From assembly GCA_017555585.1 (NCBI GenBank), contig JAFZGA010000002.1, forward strand, positions 1 to 64,000: a stretch of DNA of 64,000 nucleotides, read 5' to 3'. Numbering within the stretch: the stretch's first letter is position 1; every line of letters starts with the position of its first letter. The stretch is from Bacteroidaceae bacterium (lineage in GTDB: Bacteria; Bacteroidota; Bacteroidia; Bacteroidales; Bacteroidaceae). Position numbers and translations under genes: made by a program. Below, piece after piece: positions 44,410 to 54,336 of the stretch. The notes below the pieces were generated by a model. It was not told the origin of the DNA. It was given only the letters and a program-made list of their open reading frames with translations, and made no database searches.

Positions 44410-45903
44410 ATGAGCGAAAAAGTATATATATTCGACACCACCCTACGAGACGCCGAACAGGTTCCGGGTTGCCAACTTAATACTATCGAAAAGATAGAGG
44501 TTGCCCGTCAACTTGAAAAATTGGGTGTAGACATCATCGAAGCAGGCTTCCCTATTTCAAGCCCTGGTGATTTCAACTCTGTCGTGGAGATTTCAAAGGC
44601 AGTAACCAATCCAACCATCTGTGCACTTACCCGAGCAGTCAAGAAGGATATAGATGTTGCGGCACAGGCACTTGAATTTGCAAAACGCGGACGCATACAC
44701 ACCGGTATAGGAACATCACCATACCACATTTACGAAAAGCTACGCATGACACCAGAAACGGTAATCGAGCAAGCTGTTGAAGCGGTGAAATATGCACGAC
44801 GTTTTGTTGATGACGTTGAGTTCTATGCCGAAGATGCAGGCCGTTCTGATGAGGAATACCTGGCACGTGTAATCGAGGCTGTAATTGCAGCCGGTGCCAC
44901 AGTCGTGAACATACCCGACACAACCGGTTACTGCTTGCCAAACGAATACGGTGCAAAGATTGCATACCTCAAGAACAATGTACCCAACATTGACAAGGCG
45001 ATAATCTCAACACATTGCCATAACGATTTGGGTATGGCTACAGCCAACACATTGGCTGCTGTCCAGAATGGTGCACGCCAGGTAGAAGTAACAATCAACG
45101 GTCTTGGAGAAAGAGCCGGCAACACGGCATTGGAGGAGGTTGTAATGGCAATCAAATGTCATTCGAACCTTGACTTTGATCTTGGTATCGACACAAAACA
45201 AATCATATCTACAAGCAAGCTTGTATCTAACCTCATGCGCATGCCGGTTCAGGCAAACAAAGCTATTGTCGGACGCAACGCATTTGCACACTCTTCGGGA
45301 ATTCATCAGGACGGTGTACTCAAGAGCCGTGAGACATACGAGATCATCGCACCCGAAGATGTAGGTGTTGACCAATCGAGCATCGTACTCACTGCACGCA
45401 GTGGCCGAGCAGCCTTGAAACATCATTTGAACGAAATAGGCTATACTCCCGAGGGCGAAGCACTTGACGAGATTTACCAGCGTTTCCTTGAACTTGCCGA
45501 CAAGAAGAAGATGATCACCACAAGAGACCTTGAGGTGCTTGTGGGTACAACCCACCATTGCAGAATGAGCATACAGCTCGTCGGTTTACAGGTAGTCTGC
45601 GGTAAGTCGGCTCTGCCTACTGCTACCGTACAGATCAGCTTCGACGGTGACATCTTCACTGAAACAGCTTGTGGAAACGGACCTGTCGATGCAGCAATCA
45701 CCGCTGTAAAGAACATTACAAAACGCCGTGTACACATCGAGGAGTTCCTTATTCAAGCTATCACACGCGGTAGCGATGACTTGGGTAAAGTACACATGCA
45801 GATTTCACACAAGGGAAAGATGTATCACGGTTTCGGAGCAAACACCGACATTGTAACAGCATCTGTGGAATCCTTCATTGACGCAATATCAAAAATAGCA
45901 TAA
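44410..45903 (+). CDS. leuA: 2-isopropylmalate synthase
   Basis: First committed enzyme of leucine synthesis, condensing acetyl-CoA with 2-ketoisovalerate. It has [13 protein letters not shown] (metal Asp and the signature Arg), the GxG-type [11 protein letters not shown], the metal pair in [12 protein letters not shown], and a C-terminal LeuA dimer domain (about residue 365 to the end, with [20 protein letters not shown] and a GNGPVDAA turn) that binds leucine as inhibitor. It is 497 aa and starts 12 bases after ilvC. Confidence 0.96.
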   Translation: MSEKVYIFDTTLRDAEQVPGCQLNTIEKIEVARQLEKLGVDIIEAGFPISSPGDFNSVVEISKAVTNPTICALTRAVKKDIDVAAQALEFAKRGRIHTGIGTSPYHIYEKLRMTPETVIEQAVEAVKYARRFVDDVEFYAEDAGRSDEEYLARVIEAVIAAGATVVNIPDTTGYCLPNEYGAKIAYLKNNVPNIDKAIISTHCHNDLGMATANTLAAVQNGARQVEVTINGLGERAGNTALEEVVMAIKCHSNLDFDLGIDTKQIISTSKLVSNLMRMPVQANKAIVGRNAFAHSSGIHQDGVLKSRETYEIIAPEDVGVDQSSIVLTARSGRAALKHHLNEIGYTPEGEALDEIYQRFLELADKKKMITTRDLEVLVGTTHHCRMSIQLVGLQVVCGKSALPTATVQISFDGDIFTETACGNGPVDAAITAVKNITKRRVHIEEFLIQAITRGSDDLGKVHMQISHKGKMYHGFGANTDIVTASVESFIDAISKIA

Positions 45904-45905
45904 CG

Positions 45906-47300
45906 ATGAATACACTGTTTGACAAGATTTGGGATTCACATACAGTCCGCACGCTTGACGGTGGCTCATGCGTGCTGTATATCGACCGTCAATACATTCA
46001 TGAGGTCACAAGCCCACAGGCTTTTGCAGGACTGCGCAAGCGCGGAATAGAAGTATTCCGCCCTGCACAGGTTACAGCAAGCCCCGACCATAACATACCC
46101 ACAAAGAACCAGCACCTGCCCATTGCCGAGCCACAGTCGGCACAACAGGTGGCAACGCTCGAAAGCAATTGCTCCGAGAACGGAATCAAGATATTCCCAA
46201 TCGGTTCTGAGCGCAACGGAATTATCCATGTCATTGGACCTCAGACTGGTTTGACGCAACCCGGTATGACCATTGTATGTGGAGACAGCCACACATCGAC
46301 ACACGGTGCGCTCGGTTGCATTGCATTCGGTATTGGTACAAGCGAGGTTGAGATGGCGCTGGCTTCGCAGTGTATTTTGCAGTCAAAGCCAAAAAGCATG
46401 AGAATAAACGTTGAGGGAGAACTAAAACCTGGAGTATGTTCAAAGGATATTATCCTTTACATAATATCAATGCTCGGCACTGGTGGCGGAACAGGTCATT
46501 TCGTGGAGTTCGCAGGATCGGCAATACGTTCGCTTTCAATGGAGGCACGTATGACAATATGCAACATGAGCATTGAGATGGGCGCACGTGGCGGTATGAT
46601 TGCCCCTGACCAGACTACATTCGACTACCTGCGCGGACGCGAGTTTGCTCCACAGGGCGAAGAATGGGAAAAAGCAGTGGAACGTTGGAGCAAGCTACGC
46701 TCAGACGACGATGCCATATTCGACAAGGAGATTACATTCGACGCTGCCGACATCGAGCCTATGATTACATACGGTACAAACCCAGGTATGGGCATAGCTG
46801 TAAACGGAGAGATACCTTCATCGGAAGGAATGGACCTTGCATCGAAAACATCGTATGCCAAGGCTCTCAATTATATGAACTTTGCCGAGGGTGACAAGAT
46901 GATCGGCAAGCAGGTGGATTACGTATTTGTCGGCAGTTGCACCAACGGCCGTATCGAGGACCTTCGCGCTTTTGCATACTTTGTAAAAGGACGCAAGAAA
47001 GCGGATAATATCACCGCATGGATTGTTCCTGGTTCAAAAGAGGTTGAACGCATGGCTATAGAAGAGGGATTGCGCGACATACTCGAAGAGGCTGGATTCG
47101 AACTGCGTCAGCCAGGTTGCTCGGCATGTCTGGCAATGAACGAGGACAAGATTCCTGCAGGAAAATATTGTGTTGCGACATCAAACCGCAACTTCGAAGG
47201 ACGACAAGGTCCTGAAGCACGCACCCTGTTGGCTGGTCCATTGGTTGCCGCAGCTGCAGCAATCACAGGTGTCATCACAGACCCGCGTACAATGATGTAG
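45906..47300 (+). CDS. leuC: 3-isopropylmalate dehydratase large subunit
   Basis: Aconitase-family enzyme that interconverts 2- and 3-isopropylmalate, working with LeuD. Fe-S ligands are in [14 protein letters not shown] (Cys) and [10 protein letters not shown] (two Cys). The substrate segment [14 protein letters not shown] and the final [10 protein letters not shown] are also present. It is 464 aa and starts 2 bases after the leuA stop, so translation is probably coupled. Confidence 0.97.
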   Translation: MNTLFDKIWDSHTVRTLDGGSCVLYIDRQYIHEVTSPQAFAGLRKRGIEVFRPAQVTASPDHNIPTKNQHLPIAEPQSAQQVATLESNCSENGIKIFPIGSERNGIIHVIGPQTGLTQPGMTIVCGDSHTSTHGALGCIAFGIGTSEVEMALASQCILQSKPKSMRINVEGELKPGVCSKDIILYIISMLGTGGGTGHFVEFAGSAIRSLSMEARMTICNMSIEMGARGGMIAPDQTTFDYLRGREFAPQGEEWEKAVERWSKLRSDDDAIFDKEITFDAADIEPMITYGTNPGMGIAVNGEIPSSEGMDLASKTSYAKALNYMNFAEGDKMIGKQVDYVFVGSCTNGRIEDLRAFAYFVKGRKKADNITAWIVPGSKEVERMAIEEGLRDILEEAGFELRQPGCSACLAMNEDKIPAGKYCVATSNRNFEGRQGPEARTLLAGPLVAAAAAITGVITDPRTMM

Positions 47301-47320
47301 AACCGTTACTGCAAAGAGTT

Positions 47321-47905
47321 ATGAGACAGAAATTTACAACACTACGTTCAACGGTAGTACCACTGCCGATTGAGAATATAGATACCGACCAGATTATCCC
47401 TGCACGTTTCCTCAAGGCAACCACACGCGAGGGATTCGGCGAAAACCTCTTCCGCGACTGGAGATATGACAAGGAAGGCAACCCGAAGGCCGATTTTGTA
47501 ATGAACTCCTCGATATATAAAGGCGAGATTCTTGTTGCAGGAAAGAACTTCGGTTGCGGTTCGAGCCGCGAACATGCCGCTTGGGCTATCGACGGTGCAG
47601 GATTCCGTGCCGTAGTATCAAGTTTCTTTGCCGACATCTTCCGCAACAACGCTCTAAACAATGGACTACTACCTGTTGTTGTCAGCGAGAAGATGCTTGC
47701 CGAGATTTTTGCGACAGCAGAAAAGGATGCTGATATGCAGCTGGACATTGACCTTCCAACTCAGACAATAAAGATTTTAGGCACAGGTGTAAAGGAGTCA
47801 TTCGAGATTGCACCTTATAAGAAACAGTGCCTGATGAGCGGATATGACGATGTCGATTTCCTGGTGAGCATACGTTCCGAGATAGAAACGTTTGAAAAGA
47901 GATAA
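47321..47905 (+). CDS. leuD: 3-isopropylmalate dehydratase small subunit
   Basis: The 194-aa swivelling domain that completes the active site of LeuCD. Typical segments are [16 protein letters not shown] near residue 18, [20 protein letters not shown] near residue 68, and [19 protein letters not shown]. It follows leuC by 20 bases. Confidence 0.96.
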   Translation: MRQKFTTLRSTVVPLPIENIDTDQIIPARFLKATTREGFGENLFRDWRYDKEGNPKADFVMNSSIYKGEILVAGKNFGCGSSREHAAWAIDGAGFRAVVSSFFADIFRNNALNNGLLPVVVSEKMLAEIFATAEKDADMQLDIDLPTQTIKILGTGVKESFEIAPYKKQCLMSGYDDVDFLVSIRSEIETFEKR

Positions 47906-47922
47906 ACAAAAGACAAACAAAA

Positions 47923-48990
47923 ATGAAAGATATCAAAATAGCCGTACTTCCCGGTGACGGTATAGGTCCGGAGATTGTAGCACAGGCCGTGAAGGTTGTT
48001 GATGCCATAGCAGCGAAGTTCAGATACAACATCACATATACACATGCCCTTGTAGGTGCTTGCGCCATCGACGCGACAGGTAACCCCTACCCTGACGAGA
48101 CACATCAGGCATGTATGGAAGCTGACGCAGTATTATTCGGTGCCATTGGTGACCCGCGTTTCGACAACAATCCCGAAGCCAAGGTACGTCCCGAACAGGG
48201 ACTGCTTGCCATGCGCAAGAAACTCGGACTTTACGCCAACCTGCGCCCGGTAAATACGTTTGAATCGTTGCTTCACCGTTCACCATTGCGTTACGACCTT
48301 GTTGAAGGTGCCGATTTCATCTGCGTACGCGAACTTACAGGCGGACTTTACTTCGGACGCCCACAAGGACGCTCCGAAGATGGCAACACGGCCTACGACA
48401 CATGCGTATATTCACGCGAGGAAATTGAGCGCATATGCCGTCTGGGCTTCGAATATGCCGGCAAGCGCCGTGGCAAGCTCACCGTTGTCGACAAAGCAAA
48501 CGTTTTGGCAACATCACGCCTATGGCGCGAGACAGCCAAAGCAATGGAGAAGGACTACCCAAATGTTAAGGCTGAATATATGTTCGTCGACAATGCTGCA
48601 ATGAAGATTATACAGCAGCCCAAATATTTCGACGTAATGGTAACCGAGAACATGTTCGGTGATATTCTCACAGACGAGGCAAGCGTAATCACCGGTTCGT
48701 TGGGATTGTTGCCATCGGCATCCATAGGTACAGGAACATCGCTGTTCGAACCTATCCACGGCTCATACCCACAGGCTGCAGGCAAGAACATAGCCAACCC
48801 CATTGCCACAATCCTTTCAGCGGCAATGATGTTCGAGTATGCTTTTGCCAACATGGAAGCAGGAGCTGCAATACGCAAGGCTGTGAATCTCTCGATAGAA
48901 CAGAACGTTGTTACTGAGGATATTGCACCTGAAGGCATCAAGCCATCGACAACAACTGAGGTTGGAGATTTCATTGCAAATAACATCTGA
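47923..48990 (+). CDS. leuB: 3-isopropylmalate dehydrogenase
   Basis: NAD-dependent oxidative decarboxylase giving 2-ketoisocaproate, 355 aa. Landmarks: [11 protein letters not shown] at the start, [42 protein letters not shown], the Lys in [23 protein letters not shown], and the metal/NAD segment [21 protein letters not shown]. It is the last gene of the operon, 17 bases after leuD and followed by a strong terminator. Confidence 0.97.
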   Translation: MKDIKIAVLPGDGIGPEIVAQAVKVVDAIAAKFRYNITYTHALVGACAIDATGNPYPDETHQACMEADAVLFGAIGDPRFDNNPEAKVRPEQGLLAMRKKLGLYANLRPVNTFESLLHRSPLRYDLVEGADFICVRELTGGLYFGRPQGRSEDGNTAYDTCVYSREEIERICRLGFEYAGKRRGKLTVVDKANVLATSRLWRETAKAMEKDYPNVKAEYMFVDNAAMKIIQQPKYFDVMVTENMFGDILTDEASVITGSLGLLPSASIGTGTSLFEPIHGSYPQAAGKNIANPIATILSAAMMFEYAFANMEAGAAIRKAVNLSIEQNVVTEDIAPEGIKPSTTTEVGDFIANNI

Positions 48991-49005
48991 TGCAAACATT
49001 TTTGA

Positions 49006-49037
49006 AGCAGACCGGAACAACCCGGTCTGCTGTTTTT
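49006..49037 (+). terminator. Terminator of the ilv-leu operon
   Basis: AGCAGACCGG pairs with CCGGTCTGCT around the loop AACAAC, followed by GTTTTT. A typical rho-independent terminator 16 bases after leuB. Confidence 0.9.
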
Positions 49038-49087
49038 AGCAATAGTACTTTTTTACTTCATTTTTTCATAATTTAAAATAGATATTG

Positions 49088-49095
49088 TACTTTCG
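49088..49095 (+). promoter_or_regulatory. Candidate -7 box of the sulfatase gene
   Basis: TACTTTCG fits TAnnTTTG with one change (TTCG, as in TATCTTCG promoters elsewhere in the window). T-rich sequence lies 20 bases upstream in place of a clear TTTG. Confidence 0.45.
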
Positions 49096-49115
49096 CCAAA
49101 ACAAACAATCCTATC

Positions 49116-51911
49116 ATGAAAAAGATGAATCTTGGAATGCTGGCTTTTGCAACATTGCCAGGAGCATTACTTGCTCAAGAATCAACCGACAATACACCTT
49201 ATCTGAAATCACGTCCAAATGTGGTCATGATCTATGCCGACGATCTTGGATTCGGTGACCTTGAATGTTATGGTGCCATAGGTGTCAAGACACCTAATGT
49301 CAACAGATTGTCAGAAAACGGTCTACGTTTTACAAACGCCCATGCAGTTGCGTCCACAAGTACGCCATCCCGCTACTCTCTGCTGACGGGTGAGTATCCT
49401 TGGCGAAAACAAGGAACTGATGTAGCAGCAGGCGATGCCGCAATGATAATATCTCCCGATCAATATACAGTTGCCGACGTATTCAAGGAGGCCGGTTATA
49501 CTACAGCCGCGTTCGGTAAATGGCATCTTGGACTTGGATCGGAAACAGGAAAACAGGATTGGAATTCACCAATTACACCTGCTTTGGCCGATATCGGTTT
49601 TGACTATTCATATATAATGGCAGCAACAGCCGACAGAGTCCCATGCGTATTCATAGAAAACGGTGCAGTAGCAAACTATGACCCGTCAGCACCTATTTAT
49701 GTCAACTATAATAAAAATTTTGATGGAGAGCCCACAGGAAAGGACAACCCCGAACTGCTATACAACCTGAAGTCGAGTCATGGACATGATTATTCCATAG
49801 TCAACGGTATTGGACGTATAGGATACATGAAAGGCGGAGGCACTGCGCTATGGAAAGATGAGGACATTGCCGACAGTATAACCACGCACGCTGTCGATTT
49901 CATAAAAGAGAACAGCAATAAACCGTTCTTCATGTACTTTGCTACAAATGATGTTCACGTACCGCGTTTTCCTCACCCACGTTTCCGTGGTCAGAGCAAT
50001 ATGGGACTGCGTGGTGATGCCATCGTGCAGTTCGATTGGAGTGTGGGCGAGATTGTAAACACCCTCGAAGAACAGGGATTGCTCGAGAATACATTGATTA
50101 TATTGACCAGCGACAACGGTCCGGTACTCGATGACGGCTATGTGGATCAGGCCGAAGAACTTGTGGGTGACCACTCGCCTACCGGTGGATTACGCGGTGG
50201 AAAATACAGTGCATTCGAAGGTGGAACCCGTGTTCCGTTCATTGTTCATTGGCCCGCAGTTATCAAGGAAAATTCAGTCAAGAACGCTTTGGTTTCACAG
50301 ATAGACTTCCTCGATGTCATGGCAACCATTGCAGGTGTAGGCAACGGCGAATCGCTCTCTACCGACGGTTACCCCGAGCAAGCCGGTACATGGTTCGGTA
50401 GTGACGAGAAAGGTCGCCCATTTGCTATCGGAATGGCACAGAACCACACTCTGACAATATGCACTGCCGGTTGGAAATACATTGAACCTAAAGGCGGAGC
50501 GGCAATGATTCCATGGGGACCCAAAATAGAGACAGGCTACTCGACAAATCCACAGCTCTTCAAGCACATCGATGGAGATTTTGACGAAGTCAACAACAAG
50601 GCTGCTGAAAACACAGCTATAGTAAACAGCCTTGCAAATGAATTGGAAAAAATACGTAACAGGCAGTATGGAGAGGTCACCATTATTGCCGAAGCAGGAG
50701 AAACCATTGATTTGACACAGTATATTGGTGGGCAAAAAGGTGCTGTTGTAAGCGGAGATTTCATTGAGGGAGATGCTACAGATATTAGCAGGATAGCAAT
50801 AAGGAACGATGCCGGAGAGGGTTCGCACACAGGAGTCGTAACAATGCCCAATGGCACGATATTCCTGTTTACTGTAATAATCGACCCGGAATATTACGGT
50901 GCATTCCACATAAACTACAACGGCAATCCACTGTTCATTGCCTACAACACAACGCACGACAACAGCAAAAACGAGGGCTACAAACTCATCTCTCCCGACC
51001 ATTATTCAACATCGGCTGCAGGCGATGAGATTTTCATCATACAGCCATCGGGCGTGGGATATACACTCTCAATGCAAGGCAAAGTACTTAAAGAGCCAAG
51101 ACTCAGCGGTTGGGGACACATAATGTTTTCAGACAATGAGAGCGAAGCCGGAATATACCTGTTCGAAGAGACATCAACAGACGGCATATACAAGATCCGC
51201 AGCAGCAGCGACGGTATCAACTATATGAATATCTATAAGGAACATGGTGTAGCAGGAAACGACAAGGCAAGTAAAGCAGGACTGGCAACCTACACCATAG
51301 AAGAGATAAGCGCATTTCCGTTAACCTTGCCGACAAACGGAACTTCAGCTATATGCATGCCATTCAATGTAATTCTTCCGGAAGGCGTTCATGCTTATGA
51401 TATGACAGTTACTGATATTGGCTACAACAACAGCAAAAACGAATACACATGTACCATGAGAGCCATTGCAGGCCCTGGAGAAACATTAAAAGGCGGCACT
51501 CCTGCAATCATCAAAGGTGACGAAGGTACTTTGCTGTTAAACATTACAATGTCCGACAACGGAGCAATAGGTCCCGTTTCACAATCATTGCTTAAAGGAA
51601 ATTTTGTAGAGAACAGTCTGTCACAGAATAGCGAGATGAAAAAATTCATATTCAGCAATGAAGGAGAAAAGATAATGTTCAAGGCATTTGACGGCTCAAA
51701 GGACATTGCAGCAAACCAATGTTGGGTAGAATGTGAGATGTTGCAGGCAGGTGAATTGACAATAAATTTCGACAACTCTACAGCTATCCATAAGAATCCT
51801 TATATCCAAGAAAACAAAAGCAAAAACATATACGACATTGCAGGAAAACGCTTGGATAATCCTCAAAAAGGAATCAATATTGTCGACAGCAAAAAAGTAC
51901 TGGTCAAATAA
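49116..51911 (+). CDS. Serine-type sulfatase with long C-terminal region, 931 aa
   Basis: A signal peptide (about 1-20, ending LLAQ) is followed by an S1-type arylsulfatase domain to about residue 520: metal site MIYADDLGFGD, catalytic motif S82-T-P-S-R in ASTSTPSRYSLLTGE, GKWHLGLG, TSDNGPV. The residue converted to formylglycine is Ser82, so an anSME-type radical SAM maturase is needed; none is in the window. The last 400 residues are strand-rich and end in NIYDIAGKRLDNP, KGINIV and KKVLVK, a tail like those of secreted Prevotella/Bacteroidales proteins. It probably removes sulfate from host or dietary glycans. No susCD pair flanks it. Confidence 0.88.
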   Translation: MKKMNLGMLAFATLPGALLAQESTDNTPYLKSRPNVVMIYADDLGFGDLECYGAIGVKTPNVNRLSENGLRFTNAHAVASTSTPSRYSLLTGEYPWRKQGTDVAAGDAAMIISPDQYTVADVFKEAGYTTAAFGKWHLGLGSETGKQDWNSPITPALADIGFDYSYIMAATADRVPCVFIENGAVANYDPSAPIYVNYNKNFDGEPTGKDNPELLYNLKSSHGHDYSIVNGIGRIGYMKGGGTALWKDEDIADSITTHAVDFIKENSNKPFFMYFATNDVHVPRFPHPRFRGQSNMGLRGDAIVQFDWSVGEIVNTLEEQGLLENTLIILTSDNGPVLDDGYVDQAEELVGDHSPTGGLRGGKYSAFEGGTRVPFIVHWPAVIKENSVKNALVSQIDFLDVMATIAGVGNGESLSTDGYPEQAGTWFGSDEKGRPFAIGMAQNHTLTICTAGWKYIEPKGGAAMIPWGPKIETGYSTNPQLFKHIDGDFDEVNNKAAENTAIVNSLANELEKIRNRQYGEVTIIAEAGETIDLTQYIGGQKGAVVSGDFIEGDATDISRIAIRNDAGEGSHTGVVTMPNGTIFLFTVIIDPEYYGAFHINYNGNPLFIAYNTTHDNSKNEGYKLISPDHYSTSAAGDEIFIIQPSGVGYTLSMQGKVLKEPRLSGWGHIMFSDNESEAGIYLFEETSTDGIYKIRSSSDGINYMNIYKEHGVAGNDKASKAGLATYTIEEISAFPLTLPTNGTSAICMPFNVILPEGVHAYDMTVTDIGYNNSKNEYTCTMRAIAGPGETLKGGTPAIIKGDEGTLLLNITMSDNGAIGPVSQSLLKGNFVENSLSQNSEMKKFIFSNEGEKIMFKAFDGSKDIAANQCWVECEMLQAGELTINFDNSTAIHKNPYIQENKSKNIYDIAGKRLDNPQKGINIVDSKKVLVK

Positions 51912-51927
51912 GTTACACAAATCATTC

Positions 51928-51973
51928 ATATGCAATAAGGCTGACATTTCGAAATGTCAGCCTTATTGCATAT
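51928..51973. terminator. Bidirectional terminator, perfect 46-bp palindrome
   Basis: The left arm runs from 51928 through GCTGACATTTC to 51950, and the right arm from 51951 (GAAATGTCAGC) is its exact complement to 51973. It lies between the convergent sulfatase and tex genes. The 23-base arms are unusually long. Confidence 0.9.
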
Positions 51974-51978
51974 ATACC

Positions 51979-54090
51979 TTACATACCACGCATTGAAAGT
52001 GATATCCTCTTTCTCTTCAAATCCACTTCTATCACCTTAACCATCACCTGCTGACCGAGCTTTACCACATCACCGGGCGAAGAGACGAACTTGTCGGCAA
52101 GCTGTGATATGTGCACGAGACCATCCTGATGCACACCTACATTCACGAATGCACCGAATGCCGTGATATTGGTAACAAGCCCAGGCAGAACCATTCCGAC
52201 ATGTAAATCTTCCACTTCGTGTACATTAGGATCGAAAGCAAATACCTTGGCCTGCTCACGTGGGTCAAGTCCGCGTTTATTAAGTGAATCCATAATATCG
52301 GTAAGTGTCGGCATGCCTACCTTATCGGTAATATATTTGGACAGCACAACCCTTTTACGCAACTCTGCATCGGCAATGAAATCCTTCAAAGAGACACCCA
52401 TATCCTTTGCCATCTGTTGCACGATACCATAAGATTCAGGATGAACGGCGGTACTGTCGAGTTGATTCTCACCATTAAGCACACGTAGGAAGCCTGCCGC
52501 CTGTTCAAAAGCCTTATTGCCTAAGCGAGGTACTTTAAGCAACTCCTTTCGTGAACGGAAGTCTCCTGTTTCAGCACGGTACTTGACTATATTTTCGGCA
52601 AGAGAGGGTCCAAGGCCCGATATATGGGTAAGAATCTGTTTTGTAGCAGTGTTCAGATTCACACCAACCTTATTTACACAACTTTCTACAACAACATCAA
52701 GTCGCTCCTTCAGCTTGGTCTGGTCGACACTATGTTGATATTGACCGACACCGATAGAGCGTGGCTCAATTTTTACAAGTTCCGACAAAGGGTCTATCAA
52801 TCGGCGTCCGATAGAAACGGCTCCACGCACTGTGACATCTTCGTCAGGAAACTCTTCGCGTGCTACAGGGGAAGCCGAATACACCGATGCTCCATCTTCA
52901 TTTACCGAGAAGATATCTACACCATAACTAGCCTTACGTATAAAATCCTCGGTTTCGCGACCGGCAGTACCGTTACCTATGGCAAAAGCTTCGATGGAAT
53001 ACTTATTTACCAAGGATGATATTGTATCGTACGCACCTTCGCGGTCATTATGCGGAGGGTGAGGATATATCACCGTATGACATACAAGATTTCCCTGCGA
53101 ATCGAGAACTACGACCTTACAACCGGTCCGGAACCCCGGATCGATAGCCAATACACGTTTCTGTCCTAACGGAGAGGACATGAGCAATTGGCGCAAGTTC
53201 TCGGCAAATACAGCTATCGCCTCATCATCGGCACGCTGTTTTGCAACTCCTCGTGTCTCATTCTCTATTGATGGAGCCAACAAACGCTTATATCCGTCAG
53301 CAACAGCCTGCTCCATATATTCCCGTGAAGGCGAAAAACGCTTTACAAAACGTCTGTTCAATTGCTCAACAGCCTCGTCCTGATCTATATCTATTGACAC
53401 ACGCAGATAACCTTCTTCTTCTCCACGCATTATGGCAAGCAGACGATGTGACGAGATACGTGCAATCTTCTCCTGCCAATCGTAATAATCGGAATATTTT
53501 ATACCATCACCCTCTTTTCCCTTAACAACCTTTGATGTAATGACACCGGAACGGGAAAAAAGGCGACGGACTGCAGTGCGGGCTCCTTCATCTTCCGACA
53601 CCCTCTCTGCAATTATATCACATGCTCCTGCAATGGCATCATCGGCTGTAGGTACATCTTTATTTATAAATGTACGCGCACGACCTTTTATATCATTTAC
53701 CTGTTGAAGGAATATCATATCGGCAAGCGGTTCAAGCCCCTTCTCCTTTGCCATTGTAGCACGTGTACGTCGCTTTGGCTTGTATGGGAGGTAGATATCT
53801 TCAAGTTCAACAGCATCGAAACATCCGTCAATTCGTTTTTTCAATTCCGGTGTGAGCTTGCCTTGTTCCTCTATTGTAGTAATAACAGTCTCCTTGCGCT
53901 GCATGAGAGTTTTCAGTTTCTCATACATATCCTTCACATTACCGACAGTAACTTCATCCATGGAACCGGTAGCCTCTTTACGGTAACGCGAAATGAACGG
54001 AATTGTAGCACCACCATCAAGCAGTTCAACAACATTCTTCACCTTGTCGGGAGCGAGACCGAACTCCTTAGCTATAATATCTGTAAGCAT
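51979..54090 (-). CDS. tex: Tex-family S1 RNA-binding protein
   Basis: Tex is a conserved multi-domain RNA-binding protein linked to transcription; its exact role is unsettled. At 703 aa it has the whole architecture: N-terminal helical region (PFISRYRKEATGSMDEV), a YqgF/RNase-H-like domain (about residue 320-450, RVLAIDPGFRTGCKV), helix-hairpin-helix (VGVNLNTATKQILTHISGLG), and an S1 domain at about 625-700 (GMVLPGLVTNITAFGAFVNV). It is monocistronic, converging on the sulfatase gene and divergent from tkt. Confidence 0.96.
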   Translation of the reverse strand: MLTDIIAKEFGLAPDKVKNVVELLDGGATIPFISRYRKEATGSMDEVTVGNVKDMYEKLKTLMQRKETVITTIEEQGKLTPELKKRIDGCFDAVELEDIYLPYKPKRRTRATMAKEKGLEPLADMIFLQQVNDIKGRARTFINKDVPTADDAIAGACDIIAERVSEDEGARTAVRRLFSRSGVITSKVVKGKEGDGIKYSDYYDWQEKIARISSHRLLAIMRGEEEGYLRVSIDIDQDEAVEQLNRRFVKRFSPSREYMEQAVADGYKRLLAPSIENETRGVAKQRADDEAIAVFAENLRQLLMSSPLGQKRVLAIDPGFRTGCKVVVLDSQGNLVCHTVIYPHPPHNDREGAYDTISSLVNKYSIEAFAIGNGTAGRETEDFIRKASYGVDIFSVNEDGASVYSASPVAREEFPDEDVTVRGAVSIGRRLIDPLSELVKIEPRSIGVGQYQHSVDQTKLKERLDVVVESCVNKVGVNLNTATKQILTHISGLGPSLAENIVKYRAETGDFRSRKELLKVPRLGNKAFEQAAGFLRVLNGENQLDSTAVHPESYGIVQQMAKDMGVSLKDFIADAELRKRVVLSKYITDKVGMPTLTDIMDSLNKRGLDPREQAKVFAFDPNVHEVEDLHVGMVLPGLVTNITAFGAFVNVGVHQDGLVHISQLADKFVSSPGDVVKLGQQVMVKVIEVDLKRKRISLSMRGM

Positions 54091-54111
54091 AATATATATC
54101 GATTTATATAG

Positions 54112-54119
54112 CGAAGATA
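54112..54119 (-). promoter_or_regulatory. Candidate -7 box of tex
   Basis: The minus strand reads TATCTTCG, the variant also seen before ribE and the dipeptidase. A TTTG lies 23 bases upstream, slightly too far for the consensus. Confidence 0.4.
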
Positions 54120-54237
54120 ATACAAAGGCTGATGAAATTCATCAAAAAAGCCTTTATAAATCTTAAGTTCGTAAAATAATTTATAAACAAGAGGAAAATC
54201 GTTATTGAAATATGTTCCACATTCAAACAAAAAATAC

Positions 54238-54245
54238 TATTTTTG
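54238..54245 (+). promoter_or_regulatory. Candidate -7 box of tkt-rpiB
   Basis: TATTTTTG fits TAnnTTTG exactly; the -33 region is weak. It lies in the 246-base divergent gap with tex. Confidence 0.45.
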
Positions 54246-54336
54246 TAACAAATTAGAGTAAAGGGTATTCATTTGATATGAAAAGACTCTTACATCAATA
54301 ACAAGCAATAAAAAAACACTAACGATAATAAAAGAT

